Shown: piece after piece, positions 1-7,146 of the stretch
Layout: each line of letters starts with the position of its first letter
Numbering within the stretch: position 1 is the first letter of the stretch
NCBI GenBank assembly: GCA_964399735.1
Contig: CAYNSO010000071.1
Span: forward strand, 1-19,602
Length of the DNA stretch: 19,602 bases
Source: Fontivivens sp964399735
GTDB lineage: Bacteria; Zhuqueibacterota; Zhuqueibacteria; Residuimicrobiales; Krinioviventaceae
Direction of reading: 5' to 3'
Program-made: the position numbers and the translations under genes
The notes under the pieces: generated by a model
The model's input: the letters and a program-made list of their open reading frames with translations, nothing else
Database searches by the model: none
What the model was told of the DNA's origin: nothing

Positions 1-30
1 AGTACAGAATAATCCTGTAATATTCCGCCG

Positions 31-55
31 GTGGCGCGCTGTTGTAACGCGCCAC
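31..55. terminator. GC-rich hairpin downstream of the PorV-like gene
   Basis: A perfect 8-bp stem, GTGGCGCG (31-38) with CGCGCCAC (48-55), closes a 9-nt loop. It lies about 47 nt past the stop codon of the minus-strand gene ending at 102. There is no clear U-run after it on the minus strand, so it could be a factor-dependent or 3'-protecting hairpin, or a repeat, rather than a classical intrinsic terminator. Confidence 0.35.
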
Positions 56-101
56 GGAAGCCCCCTTAATTTTCCCCGGTAGAGAGGAGGATGGGTGAAT
101 T

Positions 102-1385
102 TTATTTATGCAGCGGGAAATTATCCAGGCTGATTACATAGCCGTTAAATTTGGTGTCTTTGAGCGGGTGGCCCTTTGTGGTTTTGTACCTGCTGTAATG
201 ATATTCAAAATTGATATTCATCAACAGGGTGTTTATCAGACTAAAGTTCCGGTCTGACTTGCAGATGAGTAAAAGTTTTAACGGCTGCAAAAAATTGATT
301 TTGTAACCCTGGGTCTCCAAAAATACTCTTCCATCCGGATCTTCAAATTTTCCCTTGCGGTAGGAATAGAAATTAGCAAACTCTACCTGCCAGCCTTTTT
401 TAGAAATTATTTCATCGTTAGCTTGCCCTAAAATCAAGTTATCCCAAATTTTTATATCATTAAAACCGTTAACATATTCGGATGGTTTGTCTCTATTGAC
501 TTTGATCAGCAGATCATCCGTTTCATGGGCCCAGTTAAAGGATACCAGGTACAGGTATTGGTGGTTGATTTTATATTGTATGCCGGTTTCCAGGTTAACG
601 CCCAAAGAAACCGTGCGGGGCAGTGGATCGCTGTATGGAGAATTGGTATAGGAAATCTTGTCCCCAACATTGGTGAGACTGTAGTACAAACCGGGATTAA
701 AATAAGGCCGAAAGGGACGCAGCTTTTTGAGCGGCAGCAGGTGACATTGGTCGGCTATTTTACAGAGCGGCGCTTTGACAATAACACCCACATCATAAGC
801 ATTTATTTCTGCATCATACATTGGGGCTAACCGGGTTGATATGGTTTTGAGGGTATAACCTAAGCTGGTGTTTACAAAATAATCGACCGCCAGGGCCATG
901 CTGGCGCTTTGGATTTGATCACCGAACAAGTAAGTCGAGTGTAAAATTGAGCTGGCCTCCAGTGACGACATATTCAGACCAAATTTGCTATAATTAAAGC
1001 TCAAACCATACGAAATGGGCAGTCCGGTACTATTTTTCAGGTTTACTCCCACTGCCGTTGATCTTGAATAATAGGTGATATTATCACCAAAACCAGGTAA
1101 CCATTGTACATCGGGTGAAAGGTAAGAGGTGGCAAAGTAATGGTTCTGCGCCCACAAACCCAGGCTGGCGGGATTGAACTGGGCGGCGATAGGGTCTTTA
1201 GCGGCAATGTTGCCGTAAGTTTGGCCCATAGCATTGGCCTGCGGTGATGGGGAAATTATTAAGGAAAGCGCTGCTGCCTCGGAAACAGCCAAAGCAGAAT
1301 TGGCAAGAAAAATCATTATTATGATTAAAAGTATAATACTGGTGTAAAACTTGTTACTTTTATTAAATACCGGTTTGTAATACAT
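102..1385 (-). CDS. PorV/PorQ-family outer-membrane beta-barrel protein
   Basis: The product is a predicted secreted outer-membrane barrel of about 427 residues. The N-terminus has a basic segment, a long hydrophobic core (IILLIIIMIFLA) and a likely cleavage site after ALA. Next comes the conserved stretch of PorV/PorQ/FadL-like proteins, seen here as QANAMGQTYGNIAAKDP followed by AAQFNPASLGLW, which matches the family pattern 'G.GNA.vA..d..a.yWNPAgLA'. The rest alternates short aromatic and polar segments typical of transmembrane strands. PorV and PorQ work in type IX secretion in Bacteroidota, but many paralogues in other FCB phyla have no proven role, so function is not assigned further. 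The longest frame begins 12 nt upstream at 1397, but that ATG is followed directly by GGAGG, which sits 4 nt before the ATG at 1385, so the inner start is preferred. The gene is transcribed alone; no partner lies within the window on its 3' side. Confidence 0.72.
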   Translation of the reverse strand: MYYKPVFNKSNKFYTSIILLIIIMIFLANSALAVSEAAALSLIISPSPQANAMGQTYGNIAAKDPIAAQFNPASLGLWAQNHYFATSYLSPDVQWLPGFGDNITYYSRSTAVGVNLKNSTGLPISYGLSFNYSKFGLNMSSLEASSILHSTYLFGDQIQSASMALAVDYFVNTSLGYTLKTISTRLAPMYDAEINAYDVGVIVKAPLCKIADQCHLLPLKKLRPFRPYFNPGLYYSLTNVGDKISYTNSPYSDPLPRTVSLGVNLETGIQYKINHQYLYLVSFNWAHETDDLLIKVNRDKPSEYVNGFNDIKIWDNLILGQANDEIISKKGWQVEFANFYSYRKGKFEDPDGRVFLETQGYKINFLQPLKLLLICKSDRNFSLINTLLMNINFEYHYSRYKTTKGHPLKDTKFNGYVISLDNFPLHK

Positions 1386-1636
1386 ATTTCCTCCCATAAT
1401 GTAATGATAATGAATTGACGAAATTTAGATGTATTTTTTCTGCAAACTGTTTACAATAAATTACAGATTTTTAGAAAAAATTATTATTTTATTGACAGGA
1501 GGGATAGCAGGGATAATTAATTGTAAAACATGGCGATTTGAATGACGCGTACAATGTGGATAGGGTGGATGTGGGATGATTGTTTCCGGAATTGACTAAA
1601 TTATAACTAATCCTGTCTGTAATAAATATTAATGGA

Positions 1637-1884
1637 GCTGTATCAAAAGCATTATTGTAGAATGTCTTATTCTGCTTATTTTAAAAACTCTTTACCTTGT
1701 CATTCCGAGGAGCGAAGCGACGAGGAATCTTGATTGTTAAAACCATAAAAAACAAGATTTCTCCCTTCGGTCGAAATGACAAGAACGTGTTTTGCATTTA
1801 CATACAAAACCGGAGAATTTGAAATCAAACACTAAAATATTTTTGTTTCCGATTAGATACAATTTTAAGACCTTTTGATACAGC
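1637..1884. mobile_element. MITE-like element with 13-bp terminal inverted repeats
   Basis: GCTGTATCAAAAG at 1637-1649 is the exact reverse complement of CTTTTGATACAGC at 1872-1884. The 248-bp interval contains no ORF and encloses a second imperfect inverted repeat. The end sequence resembles the 'GGCTGT.TCAAAA' termini seen in some IS families such as IS1182, from memory. No target-site duplication is obvious at the edges. It could be a non-autonomous transposable element or a chance arrangement of a repeat family. Confidence 0.5.
1697..1782. repeat. Imperfect inverted repeat of the 'GAGGAGCGAAGCGACGAGG' type
   Basis: The left arm (1697-1732) begins TTGTCATTCCGAGGAGCGAA and ends AATCTTG. 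The right arm (1753-1782) begins CAAGATTTCTCCCTTCGG and ends AATGACAA. The outer 8 bp and the inner 7 bp pair exactly, and the middle pairs with small indels. This sequence type is known to me as a dispersed intergenic repeat in Bacteroidota and related genomes. Only one copy is present here. Confidence 0.7.
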
Positions 1885-1897
1885 CCTTGCAGGTTTT

Positions 1898-4267
1898 TTA
1901 TTTAAGATTACGCCACTTCCAGTTACGAACCTCGGGCAGGTCCTGGCCATGCCTGGTGATATATTGTTTGTGTTCAATCAGCTTGTCCATGAGTTGCTGC
2001 TTCAGATAAACGCCTTTGTCGCCGATCTGCGGCAGGCGGTCGATAGTATCCATAACAAGATGAAAGCGGTCCAGTTCATTCAGTACCGTCATATCGAAAG
2101 CCGTAGTGATAGTGCCTTCTTCCTTGTAGCCGCGGACATGGATGTTTTTATGGTTGGTGCGCCGATACGTGAGCCGGTGAATCAACCACGGGTAAGCATG
2201 GAAGGCAAAGATAACCGGCTTGTCCCTGGTAAAAAGAGAATCGAAATCCGCATCGCTCAGTCCATGCGGATGCTCGGTTTGCGGTTGCAGCTTCATGAGA
2301 TCGACAACATTGACCACACGAATTTTCAGATCCGGAAGATTTTCGCGCAAAATAGAGACGGCGGCAAGCGTTTCCAGGGTCGGCACATCGCCGCAGCAGG
2401 CCATAACCACATCGGGCTCGCTGTTTTGATCGTTGCTGGCCCAGGGCCAGATGCCGATGCCTTTGGTGCAATGTTTAATAGCGTCATCCATGGTGAGCCA
2501 CTGTGGCGCCGGATGTTTGCCGGCAATAACAACGTTAACGTAATGACGGCTGCGCAGGCAGTGATCCATAACAGATAGCAGGCAGTTGGCATCGGGAGGC
2601 AGGTAAACCCGCACAATTTCGGCCTTTTTATTTACGACCAGATCGATGAAACCGGGATCCTGATGGGTAAAGCCGTTATGATCCTGACGCCAGACATGCG
2701 AAGCCAGTAAATAATTCAGTGAGGCGATTTTGTGCCGCCACGGCAGGTGTGATGTAATCTTGAGCCATTTAGCGTGCTGGTTAAACATTGAATCGATAAT
2801 GTGAATGAACGCCTCGTAACAGTTAAAGAGTCCATGACGGCCGGTTAGCAAATACCCCTCTAGCCAGCCTTCGCATTGATGTTCGCTGAGCATTTCCATA
2901 ACCCGACCGGTGGGCGCAAGGGATTCGTCGCTCGGCAAGGTTGCGGCGTTCCATTGACGGTTAGTCACTTTAAAAAGAGCTTCCAGTCCATTGGAGATGG
3001 TTTCATCCGGACCAAAAACCCGGAAATTCCGCTGCTCGCTGTTCAGCTTGGCTACATCGCGCAGGAACGGCCCCAGTACACGGGTATCGCCGATACCGGG
3101 CGCCCCCGGCGTGGTGACATCGACGGCATAATCGCGGAAATCCGGCATACGCAGATCGCGTAGCAGAATGCCGCCATCGGCGTGCGGGTTCGCGCCCATG
3201 CGGCGTTCGCCTTTGGGCGCAAGTTCGGCCAGTTCCGGTTTGAGACGGCCCTGTTCATCGAATAGTTCTTCCGGATGATAGCTTTTCAACCAATTTTCGA
3301 TCAGTGCGAGATTTTCGTGATGATTGGCCGGGTTGGAAATGGGAACCTGGTGTGAACGGAACGTTCCTTCAACCTGTATACCATTGACAAAAGCCGGGCC
3401 TGTCCAGCCTTTGGGTGAATTCAGAATGATCATCGGCCAGCGCGGGCGCTCCTGGTTACCGTGGAGACGGGCATTCTGTTGTATCTCCTTGATCTGCTCC
3501 ACAACGGCATCGAGGGTGGCAGCCATGGTTTCGTGCATCAGCTTTGGTTCGTGGCCTTCAACGAACCAGGGCGTCCAGCCGTAGCCAAGGAATAGCTGTT
3601 CCAATTCCTGGCGGGTAATGCGGGCCAGAATCGTCGGATTGGCAATTTTATAACCATTGAGATGCAGAATTGGCAGCACAACGCCATCGGTTACCGGGTT
3701 AAGGAACTTGTTCGAATGCCATGCTGTGGCCAGGGGACCGGTTTCTGCTTCGCCATCGCCAACAACACAAGAGACGATAAGATCGGGATTGTCGAACGCC
3801 GCGCCGAACGCATGGCTGAGGGAATAGCCCAACTCACCACCCTCATGAATAGAACCGGGACATTCCGGCGATGCGTGGCTGGGAATCCCGCCGGGAAACG
3901 AAAATTGCAGAAAAAGTTTTTGCAGTCCCGCTTCATCCTGACTGATGTTGGGATAGATTTCGCTGTATGTGCCTTCAAGGTAGGTGTTGCTTACCACGGT
4001 TGGACCGCCGTGTCCGGGGCCGGAGATATAAATCATGTCAAGGTCATATTTTTTGATGACCCGGTTCAGATGCACATAAATAAAGTTTTGCCCAGGAGTT
4101 GTTCCCCAGTGCCCCAGCAGCATGTGTTTCACATCTGTGAGTTTTAACGGCGTTTTAAGGAGGGGATTGTTTTTAAGATAAATCTGGCCAACCGACAAAT
4201 AGTTGGCGGCGCGCCAGTAAGCATCCATTTTATCGAGTAATTCAGGGGTAAGAACACGGGTAGTCAT
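1898..4267 (-). CDS. xfp: Xylulose-5-phosphate/fructose-6-phosphate phosphoketolase
   Basis: A thiamine-diphosphate enzyme that splits xylulose-5-P (and often fructose-6-P) with phosphate to acetyl-phosphate plus glyceraldehyde-3-P or erythrose-4-P, in the cytoplasm. The 789-residue length is normal for the family. Both family signatures are present: EGGELGY (about residues 142-148) and the TPP/Mg region GAAFDNPDLIVSCVVGDGE (about 155-173). Also visible are GHWGTTPGQNF, ISGPGHGG, SHASPECPGSIHEGG, TGRHGLFNCYEAF, and QDHNGFTHQDPGF in the central and C-terminal halves. The frame opens at 4282, but no Shine-Dalgarno precedes that ATG, while GGAG lies 9 nt before the ATG at 4267, giving the typical N-terminus MTTRVLTPELLDKMDAYWRA. 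No acetate kinase or phosphotransacetylase lies beside it. GC content looks higher than in some flanking genes, and repeats lie on both sides, which may indicate transfer. Confidence 0.96.
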   Translation of the reverse strand: MTTRVLTPELLDKMDAYWRAANYLSVGQIYLKNNPLLKTPLKLTDVKHMLLGHWGTTPGQNFIYVHLNRVIKKYDLDMIYISGPGHGGPTVVSNTYLEGTYSEIYPNISQDEAGLQKLFLQFSFPGGIPSHASPECPGSIHEGGELGYSLSHAFGAAFDNPDLIVSCVVGDGEAETGPLATAWHSNKFLNPVTDGVVLPILHLNGYKIANPTILARITRQELEQLFLGYGWTPWFVEGHEPKLMHETMAATLDAVVEQIKEIQQNARLHGNQERPRWPMIILNSPKGWTGPAFVNGIQVEGTFRSHQVPISNPANHHENLALIENWLKSYHPEELFDEQGRLKPELAELAPKGERRMGANPHADGGILLRDLRMPDFRDYAVDVTTPGAPGIGDTRVLGPFLRDVAKLNSEQRNFRVFGPDETISNGLEALFKVTNRQWNAATLPSDESLAPTGRVMEMLSEHQCEGWLEGYLLTGRHGLFNCYEAFIHIIDSMFNQHAKWLKITSHLPWRHKIASLNYLLASHVWRQDHNGFTHQDPGFIDLVVNKKAEIVRVYLPPDANCLLSVMDHCLRSRHYVNVVIAGKHPAPQWLTMDDAIKHCTKGIGIWPWASNDQNSEPDVVMACCGDVPTLETLAAVSILRENLPDLKIRVVNVVDLMKLQPQTEHPHGLSDADFDSLFTRDKPVIFAFHAYPWLIHRLTYRRTNHKNIHVRGYKEEGTITTAFDMTVLNELDRFHLVMDTIDRLPQIGDKGVYLKQQLMDKLIEHKQYITRHGQDLPEVRNWKWRNLK

Positions 4268-4501
4268 TATTTGTTTCTCCATTTTATAAGCAATTGCTGT
4301 ACAAGCAAGATGAGTATCTTGGCCGGTTTGTTATGCGCCTGAGCATTGGTTCCGGGTTTGTAAGAATGAAAAATGATAATGGGGCATTATCGCTAAATTT
4401 TTAAACAGAGGAAAGATAAAGGATATTCCTTTTCTATTTTGCTTGTTGAAATCTTGGAAAATTTTACTCGTTTGAAGAAAAAGAGGTATGTATATAAAAT
4501 T

Positions 4502-4579
4502 TGGACATCTGTCAGCCACATTGAATAATTTACAATATTTACTCTAAATCAATATAATTAACGAGTTGGCAGATGTCCA
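4502..4579. repeat. 13-bp inverted repeat with one mismatch
   Basis: TGGACATCTGTCA (4502-4514) and TGGCAGATGTCCA (4567-4579) are reverse complements except at one position, separated by 52 AT-rich nt. It could be a paired regulator-binding site, the two ends of a tiny mobile repeat, or a large cruciform. It lies about 235-310 nt upstream of the phosphoketolase start. Confidence 0.5.
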
Positions 4580-4604
4580 TTTTAATTTTTGAGCTATTAT
4601 TACC

Positions 4605-4628
4605 AACTGGTTCCCGAAAGAACCAGTT
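4605..4628. terminator. Perfect 9-bp hairpin
   Basis: AACTGGTTC (4605-4613) pairs with GAACCAGTT (4620-4628) over a 6-nt loop, CCGAAA. It lies about 93 nt past the stop codon of the minus-strand small membrane protein. No U-run follows on either strand, so terminator function is uncertain; a transcript-end stabiliser or a repeat is equally possible. Confidence 0.35.
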
Positions 4629-4720
4629 ACTAACTTGACTCAAAGTCGATAATCAACAGTTCCGAATTGACTCCCAATTCAGGTAATAGCGCATTGCAGG
4701 CAACCGGCGATACGGATATA

Positions 4721-5097
4721 TCAGGACTTTTTACGTCCGGCAATTACCATAACAATGCCGCCGGCAAGCGCCAGACCGCCAAAAAGAGGCGGCAACGGAA
4801 TGGTCTTCCTGGTTTCGGCAGAAGCCTGGAAAGGGCCAAGATCGAGAATTTTTTCACGGGAAGTGTATGTGATGCCATGGTAGGTAAGCGCCAGGGCGCC
4901 GGGGATAATGAGGATGAGTCCTATGAGTAATACCGGTTNNNNNNNNNNNNNNNNNNNNNNNNNNNNNNNNNNNNNNNNNNNNNNNNNNNNNNNNNNNNNN
5001 NNNNNNNNNNNNNNNNNNNNNNNNNNNNNNNNNNNNNNGTAAGCGCCAGGGCGCCGGGGATAATGAGGATGAGTCCTATGAGTAATACCGGTTTCAT
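4721..5097 (-). CDS. Small two-TM membrane protein, interrupted by an artefactual assembly gap
   Basis: The ATG is at 5095-5097 and the stop at 4721-4723. As written, a 100-N gap plus a repeated 55-bp stretch (155 nt in all) breaks the frame. If the two identical 55-bp copies are merged, a clean 73-codon frame results: it starts MKPVLLIGLILIIPGALAL, passes through GITYTSREKILDLGPFQASA and KTIPLPPLFGG, and ends VMVIAGRKKS. Two hydrophobic segments (about residues 3-20 and 53-68) flank a short polar loop, and the tail is basic. I recognise the pattern 'GITYT.REK..D.GP..A..E..KTIPLPP' as that of short conserved bacterial membrane proteins of unknown role, but I do not assign a Pfam number. The ribosome site is weak (AGG, 3 nt from the start). 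It is divergent from citrate synthase. Confidence 0.75.
4884..4938. repeat. 55-bp exact direct repeat, copy 1 (contig-end overlap)
   Basis: This stretch is identical over 55 bases to 5039-5093 and ends exactly at the first N of the gap. It is best read as the same genomic bases present at the ends of two contigs, not as a biological repeat. Confidence 0.9.
4939..5038. other. Assembly gap (100 N)
   Basis: Exactly 100 undetermined bases, a conventional placeholder length. Both sides carry the same 55-bp sequence, so the real distance is probably minus 55 rather than plus 100. Confidence 0.98.
5039..5093. repeat. 55-bp exact direct repeat, copy 2 (contig-end overlap)
   Basis: Second copy of the 55-bp sequence, beginning directly after the N gap. 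It carries the 5' part of the small membrane protein gene, after its first codon (5095-5097). Confidence 0.9.
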
Positions 5098-5231
5098 AGC
5101 CTAGTTTTTCTTTTTATGTTGTGTTTATCTATATATGGTTCTTTGCAGGAAATTTTTAAAGTAATTATTACGTTAAAATAAAACCGGACTAGATTCATAC
5201 AGAATATAATAGTTTTTAAGGAGATAAATAC

Positions 5232-6578
5232 ATGAGCGCTGATTTTATTACTCGAGTGTCAAGTGAAATTGAGAGTAACATTGGTATTAACCGGGAACTA
5301 TACGACAGGTTTTCTGTAAAACGGGGTCTACGAAATGAAGACGGTTCCGGTGTGCTGGTTGGATTGACGAAAATATCCAGTGTCATCGGCTTCAAGGTCG
5401 TGGATGAAGATGTGATTCCGATTGACGGCGAGTTGTATTATCGCGGCATCAGTATTCAGGAACTGGTCAACGGTTTCAACTCCGAAGGCAGACATGGATT
5501 TACTGAGGTGATCTATCTTTTACTATTTGGCAAGCTGCCCAATGCGGAGGAACTGGAAGAGTTTAAAGAATATATAAAGCCGAATATTCCCCTGCCGCCG
5601 CGCATGAATGAACTGACTATATTGCAATTCCCGAGTCCCAGTGTGATGAATAAATTGCAGCGCGTTACGCTGGTGCTGTATGGTCTGGATGAAAATCCGG
5701 ATGATATATCCATTCCCGCGGTCATAAGACAAAGCCTCGGCCTGATCGCCAAGTTCCCGGTAATTACCGCGTATGCGTATCAGGCGTACCGGCATAAATT
5801 TCATGGCGAATCATTATTTGTACATCCTCCCAACCCCGATCTGGATTGTGCAGAGAATTTTCTGTACATGCTGCGTGAAGATAAAACCTATACCCGTCTT
5901 GAAGCGGATTTGCTGGACCTTGCATTAATATTGCATGCCGATCATGGCGGTGGCAACAATTCTACTTTTACCACGCATGTTGTTTCCTCCAGTCATACCG
6001 ATACCTTTTCAACCATTGCTGCGGCAGTAGGTTCGTTGAAAGGACCGCTGCATGGCGCGGCCAATTCTTATGTTATGGACATGATGACTAACATCAAGGA
6101 GAACGTCAAGGACTGGAAAGATAAAGATGAGGTGTCCCGCTATATTACCAAAATTCTCAACAAGGAAGCGCATGATGGTACCGGACTGGTGTATGGAATT
6201 GGACATGCCGTTTATACGAAATCAGACCCACGCGCAATTATTTTAAAGCGTAAGGCAAGGGAACTGGCAGAAGCCAAGGGCCGCAGCGATGAATACACCT
6301 TGTATGAAATTGTGGAAAAAGTAACGCCGGACTTGTTCCAAAAGGTTAAAAAATCCAGCAAAGTGGTAGCTGCCAATGTAGATTTTTATTCGGGTTTTGT
6401 CTATGATTTGCTGGAATTTCCGCGCGAGATTTATACCCCCATTTTCGCAATGGCGCGTATAGTGGGCTGGTGCGCCCACCGCATCGAGGAATTGATCAAC
6501 GGCCAGCGCATTATTCGTCCCGCCTACAAGAATGTGGAAGGGTTTCACAAGTATATTCCGCTTCAAAAGAGAAAGTAA
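5232..6578 (+). CDS. gltA: Citrate synthase
   Basis: Condenses acetyl-CoA with oxaloacetate to citrate, the entry step of the TCA cycle, in the cytoplasm. The 448-residue protein carries the expected active-site landmarks: HADHGGGNNSTF (H235, H238), GPLHGAAN with catalytic His274, GIGHAVYTKSDPRA with His325 and Arg334, and NVDFYSG with catalytic Asp384. These correspond to His274, His320 and Asp375 of the classic animal enzyme. The acidic 'HADHGGGNN' form occurs in a bacterial type often annotated citrate/2-methylcitrate synthase, so some activity on propionyl-CoA cannot be excluded. A strong AAGGAG (5218-5223) sits 8 nt before the ATG. A TATAAT occurs at 5205-5210, but without a good -35 and too close to the ribosome site to be called a promoter. 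The gene stands alone and is divergent from the small membrane protein. Confidence 0.96.
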   Translation: MSADFITRVSSEIESNIGINRELYDRFSVKRGLRNEDGSGVLVGLTKISSVIGFKVVDEDVIPIDGELYYRGISIQELVNGFNSEGRHGFTEVIYLLLFGKLPNAEELEEFKEYIKPNIPLPPRMNELTILQFPSPSVMNKLQRVTLVLYGLDENPDDISIPAVIRQSLGLIAKFPVITAYAYQAYRHKFHGESLFVHPPNPDLDCAENFLYMLREDKTYTRLEADLLDLALILHADHGGGNNSTFTTHVVSSSHTDTFSTIAAAVGSLKGPLHGAANSYVMDMMTNIKENVKDWKDKDEVSRYITKILNKEAHDGTGLVYGIGHAVYTKSDPRAIILKRKARELAEAKGRSDEYTLYEIVEKVTPDLFQKVKKSSKVVAANVDFYSGFVYDLLEFPREIYTPIFAMARIVGWCAHRIEELINGQRIIRPAYKNVEGFHKYIPLQKRK

Positions 6579-6738
6579 AGTATGCGTCAATTGAGCTTTT
6601 CTGTCAAGGCCGGGTTCAAAAGGTCTTTACACGTTGTTGCATTTGTCCGCTCATTTGATAGAATAGCAAACAGTTTGTCGACCTGGACTGATACAGGCTG
6701 ACTGACCGGTCAAAAACGCTTTCAGGATTTTGCATCAA

Positions 6739-7125
6739 TTATGTTTTTTTTACAGTAATATGTTTTTTTATTGTTTGCAGGACATTATTAAAATCAGTAT
6801 AACCCGGTTAATCCAGACATACAACGAGGGGTTCGTTGGGTGAAATGGTAACATGGGCAAAATTGTTGTTTTTATAATCATTCACCAGGTCGATAATGCC
6901 TTTTTTATACGACTGTGCAGTTAGATAATGATTGCAGGTGAAAATGACAACCAGTACATGCGTAGCGGCAAAATCTTGCAGCGTAAAGTTTTTACCCACA
7001 ATACCGGGTAAATTAAAACCGGGGCCGGCGAGCTGATTTTAAGGTTTTATTTCAGCAAGCAGCAACCGGTTTTGCCCTGTTAATGATAACATGATAATTA
7101 AAATGAACCGGGTAATTTTTTTGAT
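6739..7125 (-). pseudogene. Decayed redoxin (AhpC/TSA-type thioredoxin-fold) gene
   Basis: Reading the minus strand from 7125 in one frame gives the remains of an exported redoxin. There is AGGAG (7130-7134), then ATC in place of a start codon (7123-7125), then a signal-peptide-like KKITRFILIIMLSLTG. An in-frame TAA follows (7039-7041), then GPGFNLPGIVGKNFTLQDFA, HVLVVIFTCNHYLTAQSY and VTISPNEPLVVCLD. A second TAA (6808-6810) is followed by PGYTDFNNVLQTIK, still in frame, and a last TAA at 6739. The family pattern I know is 'APDF.LPGvdGK.ysL.DF...VLVV.FTCNHCPTAQ.YE...ISPNdP.AVRLDELGYTDL'. The resolving cysteine of CNHC has become Tyr. The C-terminal half of the family fold is missing. Lost start, two stops, a lost cysteine and truncation together argue for a pseudogene rather than a short real gene. 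Confidence 0.75.
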
Positions 7126-7146
7126 ATTACTCCTGTAGGATTCTGA

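Larger units (their letters stand above)
1386..1897. other. Intergenic region with nested repeats
   Basis: About 510 bases without a convincing gene. It holds the upstream region of the PorV-like gene (1386 to about 1600, AT-rich, no clear promoter recognised) and a 248-bp MITE-like element (1637-1884) that ends only 13 nt from the phosphoketolase stop codon. Confidence 0.7.
4268..4720. other. Intergenic region upstream of phosphoketolase
   Basis: About 450 bases between the phosphoketolase start and the stop of the small membrane protein. It is AT-rich up to 4560 and contains a 13-bp inverted repeat (4502-4579) and a perfect hairpin (4605-4628), described separately. A 62-codon minus-strand frame at 4331-4519 has no recognisable similarity and no ribosome site and is not called. 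Confidence 0.6.

Noticed and set aside
4331..4519. 62-codon minus-strand frame upstream of phosphoketolase
   Set aside because: Overlaps the inverted repeat, lacks a ribosome site, low-complexity Phe/Ile-rich product.
4667..4930. 87-codon plus-strand frame next to the gap
   Set aside because: It lies antisense to the restored small membrane protein, which has sensible TM segments and a conserved-looking motif.
5205..5210. TATAAT before citrate synthase as a promoter
   Set aside because: No acceptable -35 at 16-18 nt and the start point would fall on the ribosome-binding site.
1898..6578. Phosphoketolase and citrate synthase as one operon
   Set aside because: They are on opposite strands with nearly 1 kb and a third gene between them.
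6703..6712. 10-bp palindrome TGACCGGTCA after citrate synthase
   Set aside because: Short, without U-run or repeat partner; expected by chance at this length in a 20-kb window.
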